Positions 1 through 8,428 of a DNA stretch of 64,000 nucleotides are shown piece by piece. Source of the stretch: Halomonas citrativorans. GTDB taxonomy: Bacteria; Pseudomonadota; Gammaproteobacteria; Pseudomonadales; Halomonadaceae. Both the position numbers and the translations under genes were made by a program. Below the pieces are notes generated by a model. It searched no databases and had not been told where the DNA came from. It saw only the letters and a list, made by a program, of their open reading frames with translations. Where the stretch lies: the NCBI RefSeq assembly GCF_900163645.1, contig NZ_FUKM01000050.1:1-64000 (forward strand), in the 5' to 3' direction. Each line of letters opens with the position of its first letter. Positions within the stretch are counted from its first letter, which is position 1.

Positions 1-86
1 AATCCGCCCCCGCGGGTGAGCTGTTCAAGCACTTCGGCTTTACGGTTGAGAATATTCTTGGCACGGCAGAAGAAATGCTAAGGTAA
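1..86 (+). CDS. tkt: Transketolase, C-terminal end (5' truncated by window)
   Basis: The reading frame starting at base 3 encodes SAPAGELFKHFGFTVENI and runs another nine codons to TAA at 84-86. The SAPA(G)xLFxxFGFTxxN tail is the typical end of transketolase, the thiamine-diphosphate enzyme that moves two-carbon ketol units in the pentose phosphate pathway. Only about 27 residues are inside the window, so the catalytic domains cannot be checked. A related ThDP enzyme is possible but less likely. Confidence 0.8.
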   Translation, partial: SAPAGELFKHFGFTVENILGTAEEMLR

Positions 87-175
87 GAAAAAAGCTGAAC
101 AACGTTCTACTCAGGGCATGGCTAGCATCACCACAAATGCCATGCCCTGATTACCAACGCTGGCTACCAATAAGC

Positions 176-1033
176 TTAATCTTCATCCTCGTCATCGCGC
201 ATCCGCGCCTGACGCTCAGCCTCTTCTTCTTTGGCGTCATCGATCACTTCCATCAACTCATCGACATTGGCGATGTGAGTATCGAAGTCAAAGTGACCGG
301 TCAACTTACTCTCTGGATGCAACTCGCCTGCCTCATAAAGCGCCCACATCTCTTTGCCATAGTGGGTCTTTAGCAGTTCCGGCGCATAGTGGCCAAAGTA
401 GGCGCGCATATTGTTAACGTCACGCTCAAGCATAGCGGCGGCGCTATTGTTACCAGCGGCATCCACGGCCTGGGGCAGGTCAATAATAACCGGCCCCTCG
501 GCATCTACCAGCACGTTAAATTCCGATAAGTCGCCGTGGATCAGGCCAGCACAGAGCATGCGCACCACATCCTTGATGACTTTATCGTGATAGCGCAACG
601 CCTGCTCGTGGGTCAGTGTTACGTCATCCAGGCGTGGCGCAACAGCGCCCTCGGCATCGGTAATCATCTCCATGAGCAGTACGCCATCCACAAAACCGAA
701 AGGCTTGGGTACGCGTACTTCAGCCGCGGCAAGGCGATAAAGCGCATCTACTTCCGCAGTTAGCCACGCCTGCTCCTGCTCTTTTTGACCATAGCGGGTC
801 TTCTTCGCCATGGCCCGGGCACGCCGGCTATTACGCTCTTTACGCCCTTCCTGGTACTGTACCGCCTGCTTAAAGCTGCGCTGTTTAGCCTCCTTAAATA
901 CCTTGGCACAGCGTACTTCTTCGCCACAGCGCACCACGTAAACCTGTGCTTCCTTGCCGCTCATCAACTGCGTCAGCACCTCATCGATCAGGCCGTCATC
1001 GACCAGGGGCTGTAATCGTTTGGGTGTTTTCAT
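176..1033 (-). CDS. RIO1-like atypical serine/threonine kinase (PA4780 family)
   Basis: This 285-aa protein has the RIO kinase layout. A phosphate-loop-like MSGKEAQVYVV lies near residue 25, the catalytic loop is HGDLSEFN and the metal-binding segment IIDLPQ replaces the DFG of ordinary kinases. RIO kinases phosphorylate serine; archaeal and eukaryotic members act in ribosome maturation, while the role of this bacterial subfamily is poorly known. I chose the ATG at 1033 because MKTPKR is the N-terminus I recall for Pseudomonas relatives. A TTG four codons upstream (1045) also has an AGGAG, but only 3 nt away. The C-terminal tail is very acidic. The gene is monocistronic and faces away from the transketolase. 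Confidence 0.9.
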   Translation of the reverse strand: MKTPKRLQPLVDDGLIDEVLTQLMSGKEAQVYVVRCGEEVRCAKVFKEAKQRSFKQAVQYQEGRKERNSRRARAMAKKTRYGQKEQEQAWLTAEVDALYRLAAAEVRVPKPFGFVDGVLLMEMITDAEGAVAPRLDDVTLTHEQALRYHDKVIKDVVRMLCAGLIHGDLSEFNVLVDAEGPVIIDLPQAVDAAGNNSAAAMLERDVNNMRAYFGHYAPELLKTHYGKEMWALYEAGELHPESKLTGHFDFDTHIANVDELMEVIDDAKEEEAERQARMRDDEDED

Positions 1034-1079
1034 GGCTAGCTGCAATGGCTCCTATAGACGTAGGGACAGTTTCTGGCAC

Positions 1080-2477
1080 TCAATAGCGAATGCGACGCAC
1101 ACGAAAGGCGCGCCCTTTTAGTTTGTCACGTTCGAGTTTGGCTTGGGCTTTTTGAACGGCGCTGCGCTCAACTGCGACATAAGCACTGCGGGCCAACACT
1201 TTAATTTTACCGACCTGATCGCCGCGCAGCCCGCCCTCGCTGGTCAGGGCACCCAAAATATCGCCTGGCCGCAGTTTATCCTTTTTGCCACCGGCTAATT
1301 GCAGCGTCGCCATAGGAGGTTCAAAGGGGGCTGTTTGTGTGGCTTTAGGAAGCGCTTCCGTGGTGAGCTGCTCGCTCAGAAGCTCTGCCAAGCGCCCCAG
1401 GCGATAGGTTTCTTGAGGGGTTACCAGTGTACAGGCAATGCCACTGGCACCAGCCCGCCCGGTACGCCCTACGCGGTGAACATGGACCTCTAGCTCACGG
1501 GCAATTTGATAGTTAAACACCGCATCCAATTGCGCAATATCCAGGCCACGTGCCGCCACATCGGTTGCCACCAGGATTGACGCACTTTGGTTGGCAAAGA
1601 GTATTAAAATACGATCACGGTCTTTTTGCTCTAAATCGCCGTGCAGCGCTACCGCGCTAAAACCGGCATCCACCAGGCTATCAGCTACCGCCTGAGTTTC
1701 GCGCTTGGTGTTGCAAAACACCACGCTGGTCGTCGGACGATTGACCAGCAACAGCTGTTTAAGCGCATCAAAGCGGGCATCTTCACTGGGCACTTCATAG
1801 AAGTGCTGATCAATGGTAGTGGCGTCATGCACCTCAGCCACTTTAACGCTGACAGGATCAATCATGACACCGCGCGTCATGGCCGCCAAGCCACCGGACT
1901 CCTGTTCATCAGGGAAGGTAGCGCTAAATAGCAGCGTCTGGCGATCCGCCGGGGTTTCCGCAATGATCGCGTCCAATGATGCTTGAAAGCCCATATCGAG
2001 CATACGATCCGCTTCATCCAGCACAAGCGTGCTTAGCGAACCCAGCGTCAACGAACCTTTACGCAGATGCTCTTCAATACGCCCCGGGGTACCAACAACG
2101 ATATGCGCGCCATGCTCAAGCGAGCCTAACTGTGGCCCAAACGGCGCTCCGCCACACAGTGTTAACACTTTAACGTTAGCCATGGCTCGCGCCAAACGGC
2201 GCAGCTCTTCGGCCACCTGATCAGCAAGCTCACGAGTGGGGCAAAGTACCAGGCCCTGTACAGAAAATACTTCAACCCGTAGTTCAGCGAGTAGCGCCAA
2301 ACCAAACGCCGCTGTTTTGCCCGAGCCTGTTTTGGCCTGAGCTAGCACATCCCGCCCGGCCAGCATGGGCGGCAGGCTTTGCGCCTGAACAGGCGTCATC
2401 TGGTGATAACCCAGCGACTCAAGGTTAGTAAGCAGCGTGGCCGGTAAGCCGAGCGACGAGAAGGAGACGTCTGACAC
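1080..2477 (-). CDS. dbpA: ATP-dependent RNA helicase DbpA
   Basis: A 465-aa DEAD-box helicase. Visible motifs in order are the Q motif (YHQMTPVQAQSLP), Walker A AKTGSGKT, PTRELADQV, the DEAD box (VLDEADRMLDMGF), SAT, TDVAARGLD and HRVGRTGRAG. The last 75 residues (from GGKKDKLRPGDILGAL) form the DbpA-type RNA-binding domain, which in the family recognises hairpin 92 of 23S rRNA and directs the helicase to assembling 50S subunits. The length fits E. coli DbpA (about 457 aa). It lies 46 bp downstream of nothing it clearly shares an operon with: ybaK is upstream on the same strand 104 bp away, with a weak GGCCG/CGGCC hairpin between them. Confidence 0.95.
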   Translation of the reverse strand: MSDVSFSSLGLPATLLTNLESLGYHQMTPVQAQSLPPMLAGRDVLAQAKTGSGKTAAFGLALLAELRVEVFSVQGLVLCPTRELADQVAEELRRLARAMANVKVLTLCGGAPFGPQLGSLEHGAHIVVGTPGRIEEHLRKGSLTLGSLSTLVLDEADRMLDMGFQASLDAIIAETPADRQTLLFSATFPDEQESGGLAAMTRGVMIDPVSVKVAEVHDATTIDQHFYEVPSEDARFDALKQLLLVNRPTTSVVFCNTKRETQAVADSLVDAGFSAVALHGDLEQKDRDRILILFANQSASILVATDVAARGLDIAQLDAVFNYQIARELEVHVHRVGRTGRAGASGIACTLVTPQETYRLGRLAELLSEQLTTEALPKATQTAPFEPPMATLQLAGGKKDKLRPGDILGALTSEGGLRGDQVGKIKVLARSAYVAVERSAVQKAQAKLERDKLKGRAFRVRRIRY

Positions 2478-2581
2478 AATAAAACCTGCAGGGCCGTTTA
2501 ACGGCCAGTAAAGAGGTAACTAATACGGATGCACTTTAATGTGAAGCACCATACCAGAAAGTGCCGGCCCCTGCGTGTATC

Positions 2582-3049
2582 TCATACCGCTAGTGGCGCA
2601 AACTCAGCGTTGCAAAGGGTTGCCAGATCATTGGGCGCCAGCTCAATTTCAAGCCCACGCCGCCCGGCGCTGACAAAAATAGTGGCAAAGCCCACAGCCG
2701 ACGCATCAATATAGGTTGCCAGGCGTTTTTTCTGCCCCAAGGGGCTTACCCCGCCCAACACATAGCCAGTGGCACGCTCGACCTCGGCAGGTACCCCCAT
2801 GACGGCTTTTTTAGCTCCAGCGGCCTTGGCAATCTGCTTTAAGCCCAACTGCTGAGTGACCGGCACGATACCCACGGCAAGCGTCTTGCCATCCAGCGTT
2901 ACTACCAGGGTCTTGAATACTTGCTCGGCCGCCACCCCCAGTTTTTCAGCGGCTTCCAGGCCGTAAGACTCCGCCGCTACATCGTGCTGATACTCATGAA
3001 TTTCAAACAGGATACCCGCTTTTTTGGCCGTATTAATGGCTGGTGTCAT
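2582..3049 (-). CDS. ybaK: Cys-tRNA(Pro) deacylase YbaK
   Basis: A 155-aa single-domain YbaK/ProX protein that hydrolyses Cys-tRNA(Pro) mischarged by prolyl-tRNA synthetase, a translation quality-control step in the cytoplasm. Family signatures are EIHEYQHD near the N-terminus, VFKTLVV, the invariant lysine in AKAAGAKKAVM, GYVLGGVSPLGQKK and the TIFVSAGRRGLEIEL tail. The ATG at 3049 is the only sensible start; its Shine-Dalgarno is weak (AAGAGAG). It is probably transcribed alone or with dbpA, which follows on the same strand. Confidence 0.93.
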   Translation of the reverse strand: MTPAINTAKKAGILFEIHEYQHDVAAESYGLEAAEKLGVAAEQVFKTLVVTLDGKTLAVGIVPVTQQLGLKQIAKAAGAKKAVMGVPAEVERATGYVLGGVSPLGQKKRLATYIDASAVGFATIFVSAGRRGLEIELAPNDLATLCNAEFAPLAV

Positions 3050-3172
3050 GGCGCTCTCTTGATGTTTAGTAAAGTTGGGCAGCCCTCGTGGCGCGCTCTG
3101 GAAAGCCTCTTCCTGCCTGCTACGCTAAATAGCGTAAGCGCTAAAGGGAAGTCAACCGAAAGGAGCCTTATT

Positions 3173-3358
3173 ATGCCAGCCACATCGAAAGCTCAGCAAA
3201 AAGCCGCAGGCGCCGCTCTTTCCGCCAAACGTGGAGAAACCAAGCCCAGCGAGCTTTATGATGCTTCCAAAGATATGTACGACTCAATGAGCGAAGAAGA
3301 GCTTGAGGAGATGGCAAGCACCGAGCGCAAAGGCAAACCAGAGAAGAAAGGCGATTAA
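3173..3358 (+). CDS. DUF3008 family small protein
   Basis: A 61-aa hydrophilic protein starting MPATSKAQQKAAGAAL, preceded by a strong AGGAG 7 nt before the ATG at 3173. The conserved pattern (SKAQQKAAG-LSAKRGE, a central MYDSMSEEEL segment, ending ASTERKGKPEKKGD) matches DUF3008. The function is unknown; related small charged proteins are common in proteobacteria and may be stress-related, but that is not shown here. A longer in-frame reading from 2921 has no ribosome site and runs antisense through ybaK, so I rejected it. The palindrome TACGCTAAATAGCGTA lies about 40 bp upstream and may be regulatory. Confidence 0.85.
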   Translation: MPATSKAQQKAAGAALSAKRGETKPSELYDASKDMYDSMSEEELEEMASTERKGKPEKKGD

Positions 3359-3383
3359 CTGCGCTTGTAGTGCTCCGCTTTTA

Positions 3384-3421
3384 CATCATAACGCCCGTTT
3401 CATTAAGCAGGCGTTATGATG
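3384..3421. terminator. Hairpin between convergent DUF3008 and CDF genes
   Basis: A perfect 12-bp stem (CATCATAACGCC at 3384-3395, GGCGTTATGATG at 3410-3421) with a 14-nt loop, in the gap between two convergent genes. No strong T-tract follows on either strand, so termination is inferred from position and stem strength. Confidence 0.5.
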
Positions 3422-3457
3422 AACACTAACGAAAGTTACAATGCTATTACCCCCGGT

Positions 3458-4324
3458 TTACGTGGTCACCAGGGTAATACTGGTGATAGGGCGCAAATTA
3501 CGCTGCAAGCAGTGCTGCTCAACGCTCTCCACAATCTCTTCAGCATCATCGATCTGCTGCTTGTCGAGCTGGATATCCACCATCAGAAAACTGCCCACCT
3601 GCGCCAAGCGCACATCGTCACTGGCGATATCAAAATCGGCGATCTCTTCCACCATATCCTGGCGAATGCTGCCCATGGGTTCGCCAAACATCAGTTCGCG
3701 AAGCGCTCCACGTACCATGCGGATAGGCATGGGTAAAAAGTAGCCTGCAATGACCAGCACCATTACCGGGTCTGCAAACCGCGCAAAATTTGCCCAAGGC
3801 GTTAACGTGAGTCCCCAGGTAAGTGCAAAACCAAGCATTACCGCCGCGCTTAACCAGGTATCCATTTGCCACTGACGCAGCTCAGCCGCCAATAAGGAGG
3901 AGCGAGCAATACGGGCATAGCGCTTTAGCCACCACCAGGTCAACAAACAGCCGCTCACGTTAGCGACACCAAATAACAAGGCCAAATCAAGTGTCACCAA
4001 GCGTCCGCCCTGCGCCAGGCTCCACACGGCTGACACTAAAGAGAACAGACACACCAGCGCAATCACCACGCCTTTGAGCAGCACCGCTAGCGGCTCTACC
4101 GTTAGCCGCCCAAAGGGGTAGTGATCATCCGCGGGTTTGCGGGCATGCTGTAACGCAAGCAGTGAGAGCGAAGCGAGAACAAGGCTTAACAGCGAATATC
4201 CGCTATCAAATAAAATCGTGATAGAGCCACTGGCTAATCCGAGGACCAAGCCAGACAGCGCAAAAAAGCTTGCTGAAATAGCTGAAAATCTTAGCGCACG
4301 GCGCTCAGCAATAAAGGGGGTCAC
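3458..4324 (-). CDS. Cation diffusion facilitator (CDF) family transporter
   Basis: A 288-aa inner-membrane protein with five or six hydrophobic segments and a soluble C-terminal domain. The CDF signature is readable: ILFDSGYSLLSLVLASLSLLAL in the second membrane helix, then DDHYPFGRLTVEPLA, equivalent to the HPFGxxRxE block. A second metal-site aspartate lies in WQMDTWLSAAVMLG. Members export Zn2+, Fe2+, Mn2+ or related ions by proton antiport; the substrate cannot be read from the sequence. It starts at GTG 4324 with GGAG 8 nt upstream. The gene is convergent with the DUF3008 gene and divergent from the LysR gene. Confidence 0.88.
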   Translation of the reverse strand: MTPFIAERRALRFSAISASFFALSGLVLGLASGSITILFDSGYSLLSLVLASLSLLALQHARKPADDHYPFGRLTVEPLAVLLKGVVIALVCLFSLVSAVWSLAQGGRLVTLDLALLFGVANVSGCLLTWWWLKRYARIARSSLLAAELRQWQMDTWLSAAVMLGFALTWGLTLTPWANFARFADPVMVLVIAGYFLPMPIRMVRGALRELMFGEPMGSIRQDMVEEIADFDIASDDVRLAQVGSFLMVDIQLDKQQIDDAEEIVESVEQHCLQRNLRPITSITLVTT

Positions 4325-4446
4325 GCAGAAAACTCCGTTCTGATTTAGCAGGATTGTAGGAAATCGTGCTGCATGGTAAAGGGTGTACTAACGTTTAACG
4401 AATCGCTCAGCGCTAAAAAAAATAGCGCTCAACCACGAGACTCCGT

Positions 4447-5316
4447 ATGCGAGCTGAACAAGTCCAGGCGTTTGTTGAAGTTACCGAGCACGGCTCGTTT
4501 GCCGCCGCTGCGCGGCAGTCAGGCATAAAGCGCAGTACGCTAAGCGCGGCGGTCCATGCCCTGGAAGATAGCCTGGGTGTGGCGCTGTTTGAACGTTCGG
4601 GAAATAGCCTGACACTAACCGCCGTAGGTGAAAGCGTACTACCCGACTGTTACCGGCTACTAACAAGTGCCAATCGAATCAAAAAGCACTGTCACCAGCA
4701 TCTGCAAGGGGTTGAAAACCAACTGTGTATTGCCCGCGATGATGCGCTTCCCGAGCAGCTCTGGCGCCAGGTTATGCACGATTTGAAGCAGCAGTTCCCG
4801 CTAACCGCGGTATCGGTTTATCTTGTTCCGCCGCAGGAGCACAGCCAATTTATTCTGCGCCAAACCGTCGATATTGCGTTTGGTCTTTATACCGCCGAAG
4901 GCGTTGCCACCCATGCAGCCAATCTGGCACCTGTAAGCATGCGCTTAGTGGCCTCTCCACAGCACCCACTGAGTCGGCTGCCCAGCGTCAATCGCGATGA
5001 TCTCGCCCAATACACGCAAGTCTGCTTAACCCACATTCAGGACGACAAACTGGTGAGCGAGGCGCTGTTTTCCGCGAACTACCTGGGCTTCACCATGTTT
5101 GAGGTGATCCGAGACGCGGTAATAAACGGCACGGGATGGGCGCTCCTTCCCCACCCACTGGTTAAAGAAGCATTGGAAAGTGATCAGCTCTGTTCACTGA
5201 ATCACGATCTTGCCTTGGACAGCCACTATTACCGCTATGTTGAGGGTGAAAATCTGGGCGTAGTGGCCACCGCGCTCCTTAACAAAGTGGCGCGTTTTCT
5301 AGGAAATGCGCAGTAG
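4447..5316 (+). CDS. LysR family transcriptional regulator
   Basis: A 289-aa LysR-type regulator. The N-terminal winged helix-turn-helix is clear (VQAFVEVTEHGSFAAAARQS, then STLSAAVHALEDSLGVALFER). The C-terminal part has the periplasmic-binding-protein-like effector domain, starting near residue 90. It is divergent from the CDF transporter gene with 122 bp between starts, the usual arrangement for a LysR protein controlling its neighbour, so the CDF gene is a candidate target. The effector is unknown. The start has only a weak ribosome site (GAGA). Confidence 0.9.
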   Translation: MRAEQVQAFVEVTEHGSFAAAARQSGIKRSTLSAAVHALEDSLGVALFERSGNSLTLTAVGESVLPDCYRLLTSANRIKKHCHQHLQGVENQLCIARDDALPEQLWRQVMHDLKQQFPLTAVSVYLVPPQEHSQFILRQTVDIAFGLYTAEGVATHAANLAPVSMRLVASPQHPLSRLPSVNRDDLAQYTQVCLTHIQDDKLVSEALFSANYLGFTMFEVIRDAVINGTGWALLPHPLVKEALESDQLCSLNHDLALDSHYYRYVEGENLGVVATALLNKVARFLGNAQ

Positions 5317-5365
5317 TGGCCACTTCGGTGAAATGTATGAGTAGTCACTTCGTTGAAATATAGCA
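5316..5365 (+). repeat. 25-bp imperfect tandem duplication
   Basis: Two directly adjacent 25-bp units (5316-5340 and 5341-5365) share 19 of 25 positions, with the common core CACTTCGxTGAAATxTA. They begin at the last base of the LysR stop codon and lie upstream of phoH. Purpose unknown; a tandem operator or simple duplication is possible. Confidence 0.6.
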
Positions 5366-5518
5366 GTGGAAAAAAGCGCAATATCCTTCCACGCTATAAA
5401 AAGTGCCTCACAAGGAGATTTAAAGACACGCCAGAGGAACGACACAGGCAAGTGTCATCTAGGCGTAAGATGTAGCTGCCAGTGTCGATGTTGCCGTCAA
5501 CCAAGGAGCTATCGCCCG

Positions 5519-6928
5519 ATGGTAAGACTCGATAAGAAAGCGACAAGGCTTTATGTCCTGGACACCAATGTCCTAATCCATGACCCCGCAGCGCTCTACC
5601 ACTTTGAAGAGCATGACGTGGTTATCCCCATGACTGTTCTTGAGGAACTGGATAAGCATAAAAACGGAATTCGTGAGATTGCTCGTACGGCACGTCAAGT
5701 TAGCCGTACGCTCTCTGATCTTACCAACCAGGTTACTTTTGACGAGATTCAACGCGGCATCCCCATCCCACGTATTAGCGGCGAATCTGGACGCCTGCAC
5801 TTTCTCTGCTTCAACGATTTAAAGCCCTTCGACTCGATGGACGACAGTCCGGATAACCGTATTCTGGCGGAAACCTGTCGGCTGCGCGATGAGCGCCCCG
5901 ATGCCTCGGTCATTCTAATTACCAAAGATATCAACCTGCGCGTAAAGGCAGCCGCGCTAAAAGTCCCTGTGGAGGATTATTTTAACGATCGGGCATTCTC
6001 AGACAGCGATGCCATGATTGAGGGTGCCCAGGTGTACGCATCGGCGGGACACAACGGCGGGGCACTTTGGGAAGCGCTGAATGTTGATGTCAGCGTTGAG
6101 CGGGTGGAGCATCAAACGTTTTATCAATTAAGTGGCGACATGCCCCGTCACTGGCACTTGGGAATGCTTGTCTCCGACAGCGAGAATGGCGCTGAGTTTG
6201 AGGCCATTATTCGTGAGCTGTCGCCCTCATCAGCGCGGTTACAACTGTTGACCAACTATCGCCACCACGCTGGCGTGTGGGGCGTTCACGCCCATGATAG
6301 CCGTCAAAACTTTACCCTGAACCTGCTGATGGACCCGGACATTGATCTGGTCACTATTGCCGGCAACGCGGGCACGGGTAAGACCTTTATGACACTGGCC
6401 GCCGCTTTCCAGCAAACCCTGGATGCCAAGCAGTTTGAGCGCATCGTATTTACCCGCGCACCTATTCCGATGGGCGAGGACATTGGTTTTTTGCCCGGCA
6501 CCGAGGAGGAGAAGATGTCACCGTGGATGGGTGCCTTCCACGACAATATGGATAACCTGTTGCGCAATGACGAAGGAGAGTCGACCTGGGATAATGGCGC
6601 AACACGGCAACTGATAGGCTCACGCGTGCAAATTCGCTCACCAGGCTTTATGCGAGGGCGCACCTTAAACGACACCTTTTTGATTATCGACGAAGCACAA
6701 AACTTTACACCCAAACAGCTTAAATCACTGGTTACCCGTGCTGGACGTAATACCAAAATTGTCTGTTTAGGCAACGTGGGGCAAATCGATACACCCTATC
6801 TAACCGCCAATACCTGCGGCATGGCGGCCGTAGTTGAGCGCTTCCGTGACTGGCCACACGCCGGGCATATTACGCTCAAAAGCGTTGAGCGTTCGCGCCT
6901 GGCGCTGGCGGCTGAAGAGCTTTTGTAA
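5519..6928 (+). CDS. PhoH family protein with N-terminal PIN domain (PhoH2 type)
   Basis: A 469-aa fusion of a PIN RNase domain (residues about 8-150: YVLDTNVLIHDP, then acidic residues in EELDKHK and DNRILAE) and a PhoH P-loop ATPase domain (Walker A IAGNAGTGKTFMTL, Walker B TFLIIDEAQNFTP). PhoH2 proteins are described as RNA helicase/RNases. I placed the start at ATG 5519, which has AAGGAG 10 nt upstream and gives the expected N-terminus. The frame stays open to 5366, but the extra 51 residues are cysteine-rich, unlike the family, and have no ribosome site. A strong terminator follows the gene at 6996. Confidence 0.92.
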   Translation: MVRLDKKATRLYVLDTNVLIHDPAALYHFEEHDVVIPMTVLEELDKHKNGIREIARTARQVSRTLSDLTNQVTFDEIQRGIPIPRISGESGRLHFLCFNDLKPFDSMDDSPDNRILAETCRLRDERPDASVILITKDINLRVKAAALKVPVEDYFNDRAFSDSDAMIEGAQVYASAGHNGGALWEALNVDVSVERVEHQTFYQLSGDMPRHWHLGMLVSDSENGAEFEAIIRELSPSSARLQLLTNYRHHAGVWGVHAHDSRQNFTLNLLMDPDIDLVTIAGNAGTGKTFMTLAAAFQQTLDAKQFERIVFTRAPIPMGEDIGFLPGTEEEKMSPWMGAFHDNMDNLLRNDEGESTWDNGATRQLIGSRVQIRSPGFMRGRTLNDTFLIIDEAQNFTPKQLKSLVTRAGRNTKIVCLGNVGQIDTPYLTANTCGMAAVVERFRDWPHAGHITLKSVERSRLALAAEELL

Positions 6929-6995
6929 AAAAAGCTGTTCTAAAAAGGGCTCTTACAGCGAGGGTAACCGCCTAATACGCAAACGTACGGTAAAT

Positions 6996-7023
6996 CCGCC
7001 AGCTAGCTACTGGCGGTTTTTTT
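6996..7023 (+). terminator. Rho-independent terminator after phoH
   Basis: The stem CCGCCAG (6996-7002) and CTGGCGG (7010-7016), with a 7-nt loop, is followed by seven T residues (7017-7023). It serves the phoH transcript. Its right half overlaps the last codons and stop of the convergent YihY gene. Confidence 0.9.
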
Positions 7024-8002
7024 CTTTATCGCCGTTCCAAGGGCTTTCAACCCCCAGCGTATCGGCGGCAAAAGCTTCGCGCTCGCCTAATGGGCGCTCT
7101 TCACCAATAGTGGTGTCTTTATAGGTCTGGCGCTCCATTTCACTGTTCACTTCTGCACCTAGCAGTACCACAAATGCAGACAACCAAAACCACATCATCA
7201 GTACAACCACGGCGCCCAATGACCCATAAAGCTCACTGAAGCTTGAAAAGTAGCGTACATAAAGTGAAAGCCCGCCTGACCCAAGTAACCATAAGGTGGT
7301 CGCCAGCAGCGTGCCATAGCTTAACCAGCGCCATTGCGCGGCACGCCGATAAGGCGCAAATCGGTACAACAGGGCAATTAAAAAGCTCATGATGATCAAC
7401 AAGGCAGGCCAGCGCAGCCACTTAAATACTTTATCGAAAGGATCGTCCACCGCTAAGGCATCGACCACCACAGGCACAATCGCAATAAAGCCAAGCGATA
7501 CCAGGGTCATGCCAATCAGGCCAAACGTCAGTAGTACCAACACAACACCGCGAAGAAAGAAGTTACGCCGCTCCCTTTCGCCATAAACCACATTCAGCCC
7601 CACCACGAGCACTCCCACGCCTTTGGAAGCGATATACATGGCGACCAACAGCCCTAAAAGCACCGCCATTACGTTGCCAGATTCGGCACTTTCAACCACT
7701 GTCTGAGTCTGCTGATCAATAAGGTTTGCCGCATCCGGGGGCATAAAACGGCTTATTTCATAAAGCTGCCGCCCTGCTTCCACCGGATCAAACAGTAATC
7801 CCCACAGCGATATTACTGCTGCAATGGTAGGAAATAGTGCCAGCAAAGCGTAAAACGCGACACCAGCCGCCAACATGGTAAGGCGGTCACGCTTAGCGGC
7901 GCGCAACACCCGCCATACAATATCAAGCCACCCACGGCGTGGAATCTCATCGGGCTTTTTGGCACGTCTCCCTCGGTGGTTCTGTGGACTCTCGTGACTC
8001 AT
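7007..8002 (-). CDS. YihY/virulence factor BrkB family membrane protein (UPF0761)
   Basis: A 331-aa inner-membrane protein with about six membrane segments. The family block LAAGVAFYALLALFPTIAAV follows a cytoplasmic N-terminus, with GVGVLVVGLNVVYGERERR in the middle and a charged C-terminal tail. YihY proteins were once annotated as RNase BN in error; their actual function is unsettled. The start ATG (8002) overlaps the stop of a 40-aa ORF by ATGA, so translation is probably coupled. The stop codon lies within the hairpin of the phoH terminator from the other strand. Confidence 0.9.
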   Translation of the reverse strand: MSHESPQNHRGRRAKKPDEIPRRGWLDIVWRVLRAAKRDRLTMLAAGVAFYALLALFPTIAAVISLWGLLFDPVEAGRQLYEISRFMPPDAANLIDQQTQTVVESAESGNVMAVLLGLLVAMYIASKGVGVLVVGLNVVYGERERRNFFLRGVVLVLLTFGLIGMTLVSLGFIAIVPVVVDALAVDDPFDKVFKWLRWPALLIIMSFLIALLYRFAPYRRAAQWRWLSYGTLLATTLWLLGSGGLSLYVRYFSSFSELYGSLGAVVVLMMWFWLSAFVVLLGAEVNSEMERQTYKDTTIGEERPLGEREAFAADTLGVESPWNGDKEKNRQ

Positions 8003-8121
8003 GGCGACCCTTCCCAGATTAATAACAGTGCCAAAACAATGGCTAACGCCATCATCAAGCCGCTCGTATGGTGGCGCATCCAGCTTTCCATGGCCGTTAG
8101 TTGAGTTACGCGCGCCATCAT
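7999..8121 (-). CDS. Small membrane ORF, 40 aa (or 3' half of a frameshifted gene)
   Basis: Starting at the ATGATG at 8121-8116, this frame encodes 40 residues beginning MMARVTQLTAMESWMRHH and then one hydrophobic helix (GLMMALAIVLALLLIW). Its start overlaps the stop of the upstream ORF by ATGA and its stop overlaps the YihY start by ATGA, as in a tightly coupled three-gene operon. The frame stays open upstream to 8271, and the sequence just before the ATG (VDITLAIEN) also reads like protein. One split gene (8360-7999) with a single frameshift is therefore an equal alternative. Confidence 0.45.
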   Translation of the reverse strand: MMARVTQLTAMESWMRHHTSGLMMALAIVLALLLIWEGSP

Positions 8122-8360
8122 CCGATTTTCAATGGCCAGAGTAATATCCACAGACGCTGCTTTAACATCGCCAAACCACTGCCCAGCAGAGCGAACCCTA
8201 CCAAGGCATTTTGAACGAGCCACGCATAAGGCCACCATAAGTCGCCTGCAGGCGGCGGGCGTGTACGCCAATGGCGATCAAATGGGCAAACCAGCGCTGC
8301 CATCATAAGACACAGCGCTAATACAGCCTCGATGAGGTCTACCGACGAGATTACTGCCAT
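8118..8360 (-). CDS. Small two-helix membrane protein, 80 aa
   Basis: The ATG at 8360 has a good ribosome site (AAGGAT, 4 nt before the start). The product has two hydrophobic stretches (LIEAVLALCLMMAALV and WLVQNALVGFALLGSGLAML) separated by a short polar turn, and I do not recognise a family. It ends in TGA at 8118-8120, overlapping the ATG of the next ORF. It is probably the first gene of the yihY operon. If the frameshift alternative is right, this is the N-terminal part of a protein of about 115 aa with three membrane helices. Confidence 0.5.
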   Translation of the reverse strand: MAVISSVDLIEAVLALCLMMAALVCPFDRHWRTRPPPAGDLWWPYAWLVQNALVGFALLGSGLAMLKQRLWILLWPLKIG

Positions 8361-8428
8361 TGCTATCCTTGCAGCGGCTTATAGACAAATTACTTTGCCT
8401 ATCTTTTGATCACTTGTCGATGTAAGGG

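Noticed and set aside
5366..5518. In-frame 51-codon N-terminal extension of PhoH
   Set aside because: Cysteine-rich and unlike the family, with no ribosome site; ATG 5519 has AAGGAG and gives the expected start.
6304..6774. 156-aa minus-strand open frame
   Set aside because: Antisense to the PhoH ATPase domain; no recognisable motif.
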